From the NCBI RefSeq assembly GCF_042654585.1, contig NZ_JBHSGR010000009.1:62001-126000 (forward strand): a stretch of 64,000 nt of DNA. The letters run 5' to 3'. The stretch comes from Geodermatophilus arenarius (GTDB lineage Bacteria > Actinomycetota > Actinomycetes > Mycobacteriales > Geodermatophilaceae). Within the stretch, counting starts at the first letter, position 1, and every line of letters begins with the position of its first letter. Under the pieces are notes generated by a model. The model did no database searches, was not told the DNA's origin, and was given only the letters and a program-made list of their open reading frames with translations. A program made the position numbers and the translations under genes. Of the stretch, positions 1-8,388 are shown piece after piece.

Positions 1-1
1 G

Positions 2-283
2 TCCTCCGGCGGCGACCCGGACCTCGTCACGTTCGCCGGCCTGGGCGGGGAGCTGCTCGACGAGGGCGGGCTGCCCGCGGTCGAGGAGTTCATGGCGACC
101 CAGGGCGAGCGGCCGTACCTGGTCGTCACCCGCAGCATGATCGCGTACGCCCAGTACTACGGCCTGGTGACCGACGGTTCCTTCCAGCGGCTCGAGGAGG
201 CCGTCACGGGCGCGCCGGGGTGGACCACCGTCTACGAGAACGACGACGCGTTGATCGTCCGCTTCGACGGCGTCCAGCCGTGA
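2..283 (+). CDS. C-terminal fragment of an unidentified protein, 5' end outside window
   Basis: An open frame enters from the left edge and ends at TGA 281-283, giving 93 residues. The segment reads as a soluble alpha/beta C-terminus (LVVTRSMIAYAQYYGL, then a final strand ending VRFDGVQP). Such tails occur on large multi-membrane-span glycosyltransferases or polysaccharide polymerases, but no diagnostic motif is visible, so function is not assigned. Its stop overlaps the GTG of the next gene (GTGA, 280-283), so the two are translationally coupled and probably share the surface-glycan job of the acetyltransferase. Confidence 0.75.
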   Translation, partial: SSGGDPDLVTFAGLGGELLDEGGLPAVEEFMATQGERPYLVVTRSMIAYAQYYGLVTDGSFQRLEEAVTGAPGWTTVYENDDALIVRFDGVQP

Positions 284-837
284 GCGACGCCGTCCCCGGC
301 GGGGGGTTCCTCCGCTGGGCGACGCAGGACTGGAAGGCCAACGCCGGCTACCCGGACTCGCAGCTGCTGCTCGTGGCGTTCCGCACCGCGCAGTGGGCGG
401 TGCGGCGGTGGGGCCTCCCCGGGAGGGCCCTGGCCTTCGGCTACTCGCTGTTCACCTCGCTGTTCGTGGGCGTCGAGCTCCCGCCCGGACTCGAGGTGGG
501 ACCCCGGCTGCGCGTCTTCCACCCGCACGGCATCGTGCTCAACCCCGGTGTGCGCCTGGGCGCCGACTGCGTGCTCCGGCAGCACGTCACGATCGGGAAC
601 GTGGTCCGGCGGGACGGCTCGGAGAAGGGCGTCGCCAGCGCCGGGGACGACGTGGAGTTCGGGGCCGGGTGCGTCGTCGTCGGCGCCGTGCACGTCGGCT
701 CGCACGCGCGGGTCGGCGCGCTGTCCCTGGTCCTGCGGGACGTCCCCGAGTGGGGCGTCGTCCTCGGCGTCCCCGCCGAGCTGGTCCGCGTGGACGACCC
801 GGGCTACCGGCGGCCCGAGGCCGCGTCGGAGGTCTGA
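280..837 (+). CDS. Hexapeptide-repeat O-acetyltransferase (serine acetyltransferase-like)
   Basis: 185 residues from GTG 280, chosen because it overlaps the upstream stop by 4 bp; longer readings would run back into that gene. The C-terminal two thirds is a left-handed beta-helix of hexapeptide repeats (GVRLGADCVLRQHVTIGN, then VEFGAGCVVVGAVHVGS), with the conserved His in the QHVTIGN stretch typical of CysE/LpxA-fold acetyltransferases. The N-terminal WKAN...DSQLLLVAFR segment resembles acetyltransferases that decorate exopolysaccharides. An acetyl-CoA-dependent sugar O-acetylation role is inferred from the surrounding glycan genes; cysteine synthesis is less likely because no cysK is near. 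Confidence 0.82.
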   Translation: MSDAVPGGGFLRWATQDWKANAGYPDSQLLLVAFRTAQWAVRRWGLPGRALAFGYSLFTSLFVGVELPPGLEVGPRLRVFHPHGIVLNPGVRLGADCVLRQHVTIGNVVRRDGSEKGVASAGDDVEFGAGCVVVGAVHVGSHARVGALSLVLRDVPEWGVVLGVPAELVRVDDPGYRRPEAASEV

Positions 838-904
838 GGACCGTCGCGCAGCCGGGACCGCGCCCGCCGGCGGCCCCGGTCGGCCGGCCTCGCCGCCGCG
901 CGGG

Positions 905-1918
905 TCACCCCGCGGGGAGGGTGACGGTGGTCAGCACCCCCCGGTGGTCGGAACCGGGGACGGTCACCGTGCGCAGGTCCCGTGCACCGGCGCCGCGCAC
1001 CAGGACGTGGTCGATGCCGATGACCGGGGGGATCGCCGCGCCGGCCGGGAAGGTCGCCGTCCACCGGGCACCGAGCTGCTCTGCCGCGTCCCGGTACCCG
1101 TCCTGCAGCAACCCGCGGAACTGGGCGTTGCCCCACGTCGCGTTGAAGTCGCCGCCGACGAGGACGGCGGAGTCGTGCTCGTCGGCCTCCTGGCCGAGCC
1201 GCTGCAGCAGGGCAGGGAGCTTGGCCAGGTCGCGGACCCAGTCGTCGGCCGCCTGCGGCCACGGGCCGGCTGCGTGGACCCCGAGCACGGTGGGGCCGGG
1301 CTGTCCGTCGGCCAGGCCGACCCGGGCCGACACCGCGGGGAAGGTCAGCTCGTCGTGGCGTGTCTCGTCGGTCAGCGGGGAACGGCTCCACAGCCCGATC
1401 CCGTCCGCGCCGGGGGCGGCCAGGACGACGCTGTGCGGCAGGAGCTCGTCGAGGCCCGCCGCCTCGAGCTGCCGGCGCAGCGACGGGGTCAGCTCCTGGA
1501 GGGACACGACGTCCGCGCCGGAGCGCTCCACGAGGGCCACCAGGCCCTCCGCGTCGGCCTCGCCCAGCCTCACGTTCGCCGTCAGCAGCGTCAGCGGCTG
1601 CCCGCCGGGCGCCTCCACCGGGTCGCCCGCGTACGTGGGGGCGACGGCGGCGACGGCGGCGACGGTCAGTGCGGCGGCCAGGCCGGCTCCGATCCACCGC
1701 CGGCCGGCGACCAGCAGCGCGGCGGACACGGGGGCGAGGGCCAGGAGGTGGGTGGAGAAGGCGCTCAACGCGACCAGGAGACTGCTGCCGGAGAGGTGGT
1801 GGTGCGCGGCGAGGCCGATGCCCGCCGACAGCCCGGCGAGGGCACCGGCCAGGCCCGCGACGCGACGGGCGCGCCGACGCCCGCAGGGACGCCTGGCCGC
1901 ACCCGGTCCACCCGGCAC
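905..1918 (-). CDS. Membrane-anchored endonuclease/exonuclease/phosphatase family protein
   Basis: 337 residues from GTG 1918; the frame is open further upstream, but that part overlaps the GH16 gene and is not protein-like. Residues about 20-95 form three hydrophobic spans. Residues 108-337 are an EEP (DNase I-like) fold: Asn115 in TANVRLG, Glu142 in SLQELT, the GGDFNA motif (Asp257, Asn259), IDHV (Asp303, His304) and GSDH (Asp324, His325). All metal and catalytic positions are present. Family members hydrolyse phosphodiesters of nucleic acids, lipids or inositol phosphates; the substrate cannot be read here. It lies 14 bp downstream of the GH16 lipoprotein, probably in one transcript. Confidence 0.85.
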   Translation of the reverse strand: MPGGPGAARRPCGRRRARRVAGLAGALAGLSAGIGLAAHHHLSGSSLLVALSAFSTHLLALAPVSAALLVAGRRWIGAGLAAALTVAAVAAVAPTYAGDPVEAPGGQPLTLLTANVRLGEADAEGLVALVERSGADVVSLQELTPSLRRQLEAAGLDELLPHSVVLAAPGADGIGLWSRSPLTDETRHDELTFPAVSARVGLADGQPGPTVLGVHAAGPWPQAADDWVRDLAKLPALLQRLGQEADEHDSAVLVGGDFNATWGNAQFRGLLQDGYRDAAEQLGARWTATFPAGAAIPPVIGIDHVLVRGAGARDLRTVTVPGSDHRGVLTTVTLPAG

Positions 1919-1932
1919 GGCCTCCCCGGGAG

Positions 1933-2769
1933 TCAGCGGTACATCCGGACCCAGTCCACGTAGAGGCTCACCGTCTCCGGGGTCGTCGCGTCCGGAGCGG
2001 GGATCCACGTGCCCTGAGGTCCCACGTCGAGCTGGATCGCCAGGTGCATCGGGCCGTGCGGGATGGCGGCCGGCTCCGTGGTCCGGAAGACCTGCTCGCC
2101 GTCGATGTAGACGGTGATGCTGTCCGGCTGCCAGTCGACCGCGTAGTTGTGCCACTGGGTGAAGTCACCGGTCACCGTGCTGTCGATCCGCTGGTCGTCG
2201 GCGCCGTAGTGGACGGTCGTGTGGTTGACCCCCCGGTCGCCCGCGACGATCTCCATCACGTCGATCTCGCCGTCGATCGGCCAGTTGTCCGAGTCCGGCC
2301 ACAGGAGGATGGCCGGCGCGTAACCCGTGCCCTCCTCGACCCTGGCCCGGAACTCCCACCTGCCGTAGGTGGTGGCCGGCTCGCCGTGCCACGCGAGGCC
2401 ACCGGAGTACTGCTGCCAGGCGGTGATCACCAGTGAGCCCTGGCGGAGCGAGACCGCATCCGGGCTGCGGACCCCGATGCCGTTGGCGCCCAGGCTCCCG
2501 TAGAGCCGCCAGTCGGTGAGGTCCAGCTGCGCGCCGTCGAACTCGTCGCCGTCGAACTGCTGCCAGCCGAGACGTTCGGCTGCGGTCGACGCGAGGGGCA
2601 CCCCGTCGTTCAGGCCGGGCGCCGGAGCCTCAGTGCCGTCCGTGCTGCAGGACGCCAGGAGACCCAGCACGGTGGTGGCGGCGAGCCAGCCACCCATCCG
2701 GCTGCGGAGGGCGTGGCGGGGCCGGCCGGTCCGGGCGTGCGACCCGGCGGCTCGAGCGTGCGACGGCAT
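1933..2769 (-). CDS. GH16 family glycanase, lipoprotein
   Basis: 278 residues from ATG 2769; an internal ATG at 2697 would give a shorter signal peptide and is also possible. A hydrophobic segment ends in the lipobox LLASC (Cys41), so the protein should be diacylglyceryl-anchored outside the membrane. The GH16 signature EIDVME is intact at residues 168-173 (nucleophile Glu168, assisting Asp170, acid/base Glu173), with the supporting YGRWEFRARVEEGTG and LLWPDSDNWP blocks. GH16 enzymes retainingly cleave beta-1,3/1,4 glucans or galactans. Beside exopolysaccharide genes a role in trimming or releasing the cell's own polymer is inferred. Confidence 0.88.
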   Translation of the reverse strand: MPSHARAAGSHARTGRPRHALRSRMGGWLAATTVLGLLASCSTDGTEAPAPGLNDGVPLASTAAERLGWQQFDGDEFDGAQLDLTDWRLYGSLGANGIGVRSPDAVSLRQGSLVITAWQQYSGGLAWHGEPATTYGRWEFRARVEEGTGYAPAILLWPDSDNWPIDGEIDVMEIVAGDRGVNHTTVHYGADDQRIDSTVTGDFTQWHNYAVDWQPDSITVYIDGEQVFRTTEPAAIPHGPMHLAIQLDVGPQGTWIPAPDATTPETVSLYVDWVRMYR

Positions 2770-2986
2770 GGTCAGTCCAGGATACGGGCCCGGACAGGCG
2801 AGATCAGCGGATGTGGTGGACGCAACCGGATCGGAGGACGGGCGGGCCCGGGTGGTCGTCGTGGCCGGCCTCGGTCGACGGGGCGCGTGTGACCAGTGGT
2901 GCGCAGGGGGCCTGGGAGAGACGAACCGGTCCCCATCGCCTGTGCACTCTTCACATCGCACCGTGTCGACATATTTACTCAGAGCC
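2770..2986. promoter_or_regulatory. Divergent intergenic region between two GH16 genes
   Basis: These 217 bases separate two oppositely oriented GH16 genes and must hold both promoters. The part nearest the right-hand gene is conspicuously AT-rich (around 2969-2979) immediately before its ATG. No unambiguous -35/-10 pair or operator could be defined by eye. Confidence 0.4.
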
Positions 2987-4114
2987 ATGTCGTCACACCG
3001 TGCATCCGGCCGACCGCGCGACGTGAGGAGGCGCCTCGCCATCCGCCTCATCGCCCTGACGGCCGCCTTCACGGCCGCCAGCAGCCTCGTCGCCCTGTCA
3101 CTGGAGGCGCCGGAGGACGCCGCGGCCGCCGGTCCGCTGGCCGAGGCCGCCTCCTGGTGGAACTCCTGGGGCCACGGCGACACCTCGCAGCGCCGGCTCC
3201 GGAACGAGGTCCCCCGCGACACCCGGCGGTCCGGCCCCCCTGCGCCGGCGGTCACGCCGACCACGCCGCCGACCACTCCGGCCGCCGTGCCTCCGCCGGC
3301 CGCCGTACCGCCGCCGGCCACCGCGCCCACGCCGTCCGCCACTGCGTCCACCTCCCCGGTGCCGCAGGCCACGCCCCCGTCCTCCACCGCGCCCCAGCCG
3401 GCCGCCGTGCCGCCGGCGTCGACGACGACGAGCGGGGCGAGCACCCCGACTCCCACGGGTGACGTCACCGGGTGGCGGCAGGTCTTCTCCGACGGCTTCG
3501 ACGGCTCGACGCTTGGCCCGCAGTGGCGCACCTACTCCGGCCAGCCCGGTGGGTCCCCGTACGGGACCTGGTCACCCTCCCAGGTCCAGGTGAGCGGCGG
3601 CTTCCTCCAGCTGCGCAACGAGCTGCTGAACGGCCAGTGGGTCAGCGGCGGCCTGGCCAGCCGGATCGGTCAGACCTACGGCAAGTGGGAGATGCGGTTC
3701 CGCATCGACGCCGGCGACGAGATCAAGTACGCCGCCCTGCTCTGGCCGGACGGCCCGAACTGGCCGCCGGAGATCGACTTCGCCGAGGACGCCGGCGGCA
3801 ACCGCAGCGGCACGACGGCGACACTGCACCACGGCGGGGACGACGCGATGGTCGGTGAGCGGGTCGCCGTCGACCTGACGCAGTGGCACACCATGGGCGT
3901 CGAGTGGTCCCCCGGCCGCCTCGTCTACACCCTCGACGGCCGGCCGTGGGCGACGACGGTCCACCAGGGCGTGCCGAGCGAGCCGATGCACCTGGCGATC
4001 CAGACCCAGCCGGGCGGCTGCCAGGGCGGTGGCGGCGCCTTCGGCTGCGGCGTGGGCAACCCGCGGACGACGACCATGCAGGTCGACTGGGTCACGATCT
4101 ACGCGCCGGCCTGA
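2987..4114 (+). CDS. Secreted GH16 family glycanase with Pro/Thr/Ala-rich linker
   Basis: 375 residues from ATG 2987. Residues 12-40 form an N-terminal membrane or signal segment (LAIRLIALTAAFTAASSLVAL). Residues about 82-158 are a low-complexity Pro/Thr/Ala/Ser linker, and residues 160-375 are the GH16 domain. The catalytic motif EIDFAE is at 262-267 (Glu262, Asp264, Glu267), preceded by YGKWEMRFRI and LLWPDGPNWP. Four cysteine-containing or glycine-rich positions near the C-terminus (GGCQGGGGAFGCG) may form a disulphide. The linker suggests the catalytic domain is held away from the membrane to reach polymer. It pairs divergently with the lipoprotein GH16 but is not a recent copy. Confidence 0.88.
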   Translation: MSSHRASGRPRDVRRRLAIRLIALTAAFTAASSLVALSLEAPEDAAAAGPLAEAASWWNSWGHGDTSQRRLRNEVPRDTRRSGPPAPAVTPTTPPTTPAAVPPPAAVPPPATAPTPSATASTSPVPQATPPSSTAPQPAAVPPASTTTSGASTPTPTGDVTGWRQVFSDGFDGSTLGPQWRTYSGQPGGSPYGTWSPSQVQVSGGFLQLRNELLNGQWVSGGLASRIGQTYGKWEMRFRIDAGDEIKYAALLWPDGPNWPPEIDFAEDAGGNRSGTTATLHHGGDDAMVGERVAVDLTQWHTMGVEWSPGRLVYTLDGRPWATTVHQGVPSEPMHLAIQTQPGGCQGGGGAFGCGVGNPRTTTMQVDWVTIYAPA

Positions 4115-4124
4115 CCCGGGACCG

Positions 4125-4162
4125 GGCGCCGGTGACCACCCCCTGGGGCGGTCACCGGCGCC
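4125..4162. terminator. Bidirectional hairpin terminator
   Basis: A perfect 13-bp inverted repeat (GGCGCCGGTGACC at 4125-4137, complement at 4150-4162) with a 12-nt loop sits between the convergent ends of the GH16 gene (4114) and the GT2 gene (4170). It can serve both strands; there is no U-tract, as is common in actinobacteria. Confidence 0.75.
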
Positions 4163-4169
4163 GCCGTCG

Positions 4170-5171
4170 TCAGGCGCCGGCCCGGACCGCGCCGGTCCGG
4201 CCGACGGCGTACCCCGAGGCAGCGGCCAGCAGGCCCACCCCGGCCGTGGCGGCACGGGCCAGACCCCACCCGTCCCCGCGGAGGAACCGGCGCAGGTCAC
4301 GCCACACGCCGCGGGGGATGGCCCCCAGCACGTGACCACGCTCCTCCCCGAGCGCGCTCCCCTGGTCCAGGGCGGCCATCGCGGCCTTGCCGCGCCCCTC
4401 CGAGTGGCACCGGCGGACGAAGTAGCTCCAGCTCGCCCGGGCGGCGGGGACGTCGTGGACGATCTCGGCCTCCGGGACGTACAGCCAGGACCGGCCGGTC
4501 ACGGCGGCCGCGCGGATGCAGAACTCCGTGTCCTCCGGGCTGGAGGCGGCCCCCAGCTTCCCGAAGCCGTCGCGGAAGCCCCCGACCCGGGCGAAGTCCT
4601 CACGCCAGACGGCCATGCTCTCGCTCCACACGTTGCGCACCTCGCTGCGCCCGGTCGGCATCCCCTCGTAGGACGCGCCCACGACCCAGAGGAACTCCGG
4701 CGGGAACCAGCGGGGCACGACGCCCCCGGGCCAGTCCGCCTCGACCCGCCCCCCGACGCCGACGGCCCCGGGGGTCTCCTCCAGCCCGCGGACGAGGTTG
4801 GTCAGCCAGGTGCGTGCCGCGCGCGTGTCGTCGTCCAGGAAGGCGACGACGTCGCCCCGTGCGGCCCTCGCCCCGGCGTTCCGGGTACCGGAGGCGCCGC
4901 GCGAGGTGGTGTTGGGGACGACGCGGACCTCGGGGAACGCGCGTCGGACCCGGTCCAGCAGCGCGGGGGCGTGGTCGACGGCGACGACGACCTCGAGCGG
5001 GCGCCGGTCCTGCTCGAGCGCCGACCGGACGGCGGCGGTGATCCCCGCCCACCGCGCCTCGGTGTAGCAGGCGATGACCACCGAGACCGTCGGCTCGGCG
5101 GGGCGCTCCTCCGCCGGGTGCGCCACGGCGACCACCGACTCGCAGGCCGACGGGGATGGCAGGTTCGGCAC
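4170..5171 (-). CDS. GT2 family glycosyltransferase with C-terminal membrane segment
   Basis: 333 residues from GTG 5171, preceded by GGAGGA five bases upstream. The GT-A fold starts at residue 28 (VSVVIACYTEARW); the nucleotide-sugar/metal motif is FLDDDT (Asp113-115), and the acceptor-side ED motif is SSPEDTEFCIRA. A hydrophobic C-terminal helix (about 305-325, GVGLLAAASGYAVG) suggests membrane attachment. Family GT2 inverting enzymes transfer sugars from UDP/GDP/dTDP donors to lipid-linked or polysaccharide acceptors; donor and linkage cannot be predicted. It is probably monocistronic, since a terminator lies on each side. Confidence 0.88.
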   Translation of the reverse strand: MPNLPSPSACESVVAVAHPAEERPAEPTVSVVIACYTEARWAGITAAVRSALEQDRRPLEVVVAVDHAPALLDRVRRAFPEVRVVPNTTSRGASGTRNAGARAARGDVVAFLDDDTRAARTWLTNLVRGLEETPGAVGVGGRVEADWPGGVVPRWFPPEFLWVVGASYEGMPTGRSEVRNVWSESMAVWREDFARVGGFRDGFGKLGAASSPEDTEFCIRAAAVTGRSWLYVPEAEIVHDVPAARASWSYFVRRCHSEGRGKAAMAALDQGSALGEERGHVLGAIPRGVWRDLRRFLRGDGWGLARAATAGVGLLAAASGYAVGRTGAVRAGA

Positions 5172-5505
5172 GGGCGTCCTCCGCAGTGCTCAGAGCTCGG
5201 CGTCCGGGGAGGTGCAGGGCTCCTGCGACCTCCCGGACCCGAACGGGGCCGGCGTCACGCGCGGGACGGGGACGTCCCGCGTGCGGTGATCGGCGACGAC
5301 CGCTCTGTCGCTGCGCGAGCACTCCCCCACGCGTCCGCTCCGACCACGGCGAGGATGTTGCCCAGTGAAACTGTGACACACCTGTGAGATCGCCGCGACG
5401 TGACCGCGATCATGGACCGGCCGTCCGTCACGGCCGGCAAGACGACGCCGGACGGTGTCCGTGTGGACACCGTCCGGCGGATCGGCCCCGGGACGAGGGG
5501 CGCGG
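5172..5505. other. Intergenic region, GT2 promoter plus terminator
   Basis: 334 bases with no convincing gene. The left half must contain the promoter of the GT2 gene starting at 5171. It holds TGTGACACA (5372-5380), a motif that recurs near 55.4-55.5 kb. The right half contains the strong hairpin terminator of the synthetase gene. Confidence 0.5.
5446..5479 (-). terminator. Strong rho-independent-type hairpin after the synthetase gene
   Basis: A perfect 15-bp stem (CGCCGGACGGTGTCC at 5446-5460 against 5465-5479) with a 4-nt loop lies 27 bp beyond the stop of the leftward synthetase gene. It is the cleanest terminator in the window. Confidence 0.85.
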
Positions 5506-8106
5506 TCAGGGAGCCGTGGTGAAGCCCTGCGCGATCTGCTCCACGAACGGCGACCGCAGGAGCGAGTTGTGCTCGCCGGACAGGGTGGTCATCCGGACGT
5601 CCCCGACCAGCAGCTGCCGCCAGACGACGAGACTCGCCTCGTTGAGGTGGCTGACGTAGACGTCGACGCGGCCGTCCCACGGCTGCGGGCGGTGCAGGAG
5701 CGACACCCGGACACCCAGTTCCAGCATGCCCTCCATGCGCGCGCCCGACGGGGGCAGTGCCCCGGCCGCGAGCGCCAGGACACGGCGCCGCCACAGCTCA
5801 CGCGTCGTCTTCGGCGCGCCGTACTTGTCGTCCCCGGGCAGGGGGGCCACCGCGGGGTGCTCCCCGTTCGCCGTCGCCTCCGGGGACCAGGCCTGCTCGA
5901 CCAGCCGCTGCGGCAGGACGGTGTCGATGAGGGTCACCGAGGCGACCTCCTCGCCCGCGGCGGCCAGCCGCCGCGCGACCTGCAGGGCGACGAGACCCCC
6001 CATGGAGTGCCCGACCAGCCGGTACGGCCCGTGCGGCTGGATCTCCCGCAGTCGGCGGAGGTGCCGGCGCGCCGCCATGCCGATCGAGTAGTCGGGCAGC
6101 CCCCACTCCTCGAAGCCGTGCGGCTGGAAGGCGTACACGGGCTGGTCCTCGCCGAGGGCCTCGGTCAGGGGCAGGAAGGCCTGGCCCCCGGCCCCGGCGC
6201 CCGCGAAGCACACCACCGGCGGGCGCGAGCCCGTCTGCCGCAGCGCCACGACGCTGGCGTGCCGGCGCCGGGTCCCGGCCCGCGCGCCACCGTCGGCACC
6301 CGCCCGGGACCGGGACACGACCGCCGCCAGCTGGCGCACCGTCGCGTTCTCGGCCACGTCCCCCGAGGTCAGCACGACACCGTGCTCCTCGCCGAGGCGG
6401 GTCAGCATCTCCTCGACGCTCAGCGAGTCACCGCCCAGGGCGGTGAAGGTCTCGTCCCGGCCGACGCCGGAGCGGTGCAGGACGGACTCGAACAGCCCGG
6501 CCACGACCTTCTCCCAGTGCCCCTGGGGCGGCTCGGGATCGTGCCGGGCGGGAGCGGGGAGCGCCGCGCGGTCGACCTTGCCGCGCTCGTTGCGCGGCAT
6601 CTCGTCCAGCAGCACCAGCTCGGCGGGGACCATCCAGCTCGGCAGCAGCGCGACGAGGTCGCGACGCAGCTGCGCCGGCGAGGGGGTGCGCTGGTCGCTG
6701 TTGGGCGCGACGTAGCCGACGAGCCCGGTGCCGGTGCCGTTCTTCACCGCGACGACGGCCGCGTCCGCCACCCCGGTCAGACCGCGCAGCGCCGCCTCGA
6801 CCTCGGAGGGCTCGACGAGGTAGCCGTTGACCTTCACCGCGTCGTCGGTGCGGCCCAGCTGGTGCAGGACGCCGCGCTCGTCGTAGCGGCCCCGGTCGCC
6901 CGTGCGGAACGTGGCCCGGCCGTCCTCGGCGCGGCCGAACGGGCCGTCCACGCCACCGGCCAGGTATCCCCCCAGGTGGGGACCGAGGACGAGCAGCGTG
7001 CCGACCTCGCCGCGCGGGACCGCACGACCGTCCTCGCCGAGGACCTGGATCTCCTTCCCCTCGACCACGTGTCCCGCGGGGACCGGGCCGTCGCCCACCG
7101 GGTCGGTGGGCAGGAGGGGCCCGAACGTCAGCTGCCCCGTCTCGGAGGAGCCGAGGTGGTTCGCGATGGTGATCGCACCGAGGCGCTCGCGGGCCGCCCG
7201 CACGTCGCGCCCGTGCAGCGCCTCGCCCGCGGTGACCACCAGCCGGAGGTCGTCCAGGCGTTGTCCCGGCGACAGCGCACCGGTCAGCGCACGCAGGAGG
7301 GACGGCGTCATCGACAGGACCGTGACCCCCTGCTGCCGCAGGAAGGCGGGGAGGCCTCGCATGCCACGGTCCCGGGGGTCGTAGACGTGCAGGCTCGCCC
7401 CGTTGAGCAGGGCGCCGAAGACGGCGTGCTCACCGAGGGCGAAGGACGGCGGCAGGACGAGCCCGAGCCGCTCCCCCGCCGTCAGGCCCATGAGCCGGCC
7501 GGTGGTGGCAGCCTCCGCGACGACGAACGCCTGGCCGTGGACGACCCCCTTCGGCCGGCCGGTCGACCCGGAGGTGAAGACGATGGTCGCCGGGCTGTCC
7601 GGCCCCGGCTCCACGGCGGGCTCCCCGTCGGCCGCCGCGGCGTCCTCCGGGCCCGGCAGGGCGATGAGGGCGTCCAGGTCCGTCAGGGCCGGGAAGGTCC
7701 CGACCTCCGCGGCACGCGCCGCGAGCCGGCCCTCGGCCACGGCGAGCGCCGCTCCGGCCATCTCCTGGATCTGCTGGAGACGCCCCGTCGGCAGCTGCGG
7801 GTCCAGGACGACCAGCGGCCTGCCGGTGAGCACCACACCGAACATGGCGACCACGAGCTCCGGGGTCGGGGTCGCGAGGACCGCCACCGGCGCATCCGGC
7901 GCAGCGCCCGACGGCAGGAGGGAGCGGATCCGGTGGGCGGCGGCCCGCGCACGGGAACCGAGCTCCGCGAAGCTCATGCTCGAGTCGGGTCCGGACAGCG
8001 CGGTCGCAGTGCCCCGCTGGGCCACCACCGCCTCGAAGACGGGGGCCACGCTGCCTGTGCGGCGGGCTGGGCCGGTCACGGGCGAACCGGACGCAGGGGC
8101 AGACAT
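5506..8106 (-). CDS. NRPS-like synthetase: adenylation - carrier - thioesterase
   Basis: 866 residues from ATG 8106, with AAGGAA upstream. The adenylation domain spans about 1-530: core A3 VFTSGSTGRPKG (about 173-184), LGSSETG, FRTGDRGRYDERG, KVNGYLVEPSEVEAAL and the A10 block NERGKVDRAAL. The carrier domain has LGGDSL with the pantetheine Ser near 559. The type I thioesterase begins near 610, with GHSMGG near 700 and a late His in SGEHNSLL. No condensation domain is present. At the A4 position, where amino-acid domains have FDxS, this protein reads FALG, so the carboxylate-orienting Asp is missing and an aryl, keto or fatty acid is a better guess than an amino acid. The A-T-TE layout matches stand-alone enzymes that dimerise or release acids; product unknown. 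Confidence 0.9.
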   Translation of the reverse strand: MSAPASGSPVTGPARRTGSVAPVFEAVVAQRGTATALSGPDSSMSFAELGSRARAAAHRIRSLLPSGAAPDAPVAVLATPTPELVVAMFGVVLTGRPLVVLDPQLPTGRLQQIQEMAGAALAVAEGRLAARAAEVGTFPALTDLDALIALPGPEDAAAADGEPAVEPGPDSPATIVFTSGSTGRPKGVVHGQAFVVAEAATTGRLMGLTAGERLGLVLPPSFALGEHAVFGALLNGASLHVYDPRDRGMRGLPAFLRQQGVTVLSMTPSLLRALTGALSPGQRLDDLRLVVTAGEALHGRDVRAARERLGAITIANHLGSSETGQLTFGPLLPTDPVGDGPVPAGHVVEGKEIQVLGEDGRAVPRGEVGTLLVLGPHLGGYLAGGVDGPFGRAEDGRATFRTGDRGRYDERGVLHQLGRTDDAVKVNGYLVEPSEVEAALRGLTGVADAAVVAVKNGTGTGLVGYVAPNSDQRTPSPAQLRRDLVALLPSWMVPAELVLLDEMPRNERGKVDRAALPAPARHDPEPPQGHWEKVVAGLFESVLHRSGVGRDETFTALGGDSLSVEEMLTRLGEEHGVVLTSGDVAENATVRQLAAVVSRSRAGADGGARAGTRRRHASVVALRQTGSRPPVVCFAGAGAGGQAFLPLTEALGEDQPVYAFQPHGFEEWGLPDYSIGMAARRHLRRLREIQPHGPYRLVGHSMGGLVALQVARRLAAAGEEVASVTLIDTVLPQRLVEQAWSPEATANGEHPAVAPLPGDDKYGAPKTTRELWRRRVLALAAGALPPSGARMEGMLELGVRVSLLHRPQPWDGRVDVYVSHLNEASLVVWRQLLVGDVRMTTLSGEHNSLLRSPFVEQIAQGFTTAP

Positions 8107-8315
8107 GTACACCGTTCCTTCTGCGTGTCTGGACTCGACGACGGTAGCGGCCGGCGCCGTCAGGTCGTACCTCGGTCCTCCGATCGTGTTCCGTCGTCCT
8201 CGCGCCGCCCAGAGGCGCGTCCCCGGGGTCATCCATCGGGGTGAGTGCGCGTCCCGCAGGGGCACCGCGGCTCGTCGGGAGCCCATGATCGGTGGTCAGC
8301 GGCCGGACCGTCCTC

Positions 8316-8344
8316 TTGGCAGTGGTCGGGCCAGCCACTAGCTT
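8316..8344 (+). promoter_or_regulatory. Candidate sigma70-type promoter for the PPTase-synthetase operon
   Basis: TTGGCA (8316-8321), a 17-nt spacer and TAGCTT (8339-8344) fit a housekeeping actinobacterial promoter, with a start site expected near 8351, about 38 nt before the PPTase ATG. Seen by eye only; the divergent 282-bp gap (8107-8388) must also contain the promoter of the leftward synthetase, which I could not define. Confidence 0.4.
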
Positions 8345-8388
8345 GACGTCCCCTGACGGTGGGTGGACGAAGCCACACACGGAGCGTG

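Noticed and set aside
393..2117. Rightward frame spanning the acetyltransferase and EEP genes
   Set aside because: Shadow of two real genes in other frames; Arg/Pro-rich composition with no motif.
5455..8244. Long rightward frame of more than 900 codons opposite the first synthetase
   Set aside because: It mirrors the antisense strand of a gene with all NRPS motifs, is Arg/Gly/Pro-rich and has no domain. It arises from high-GC codon bias.
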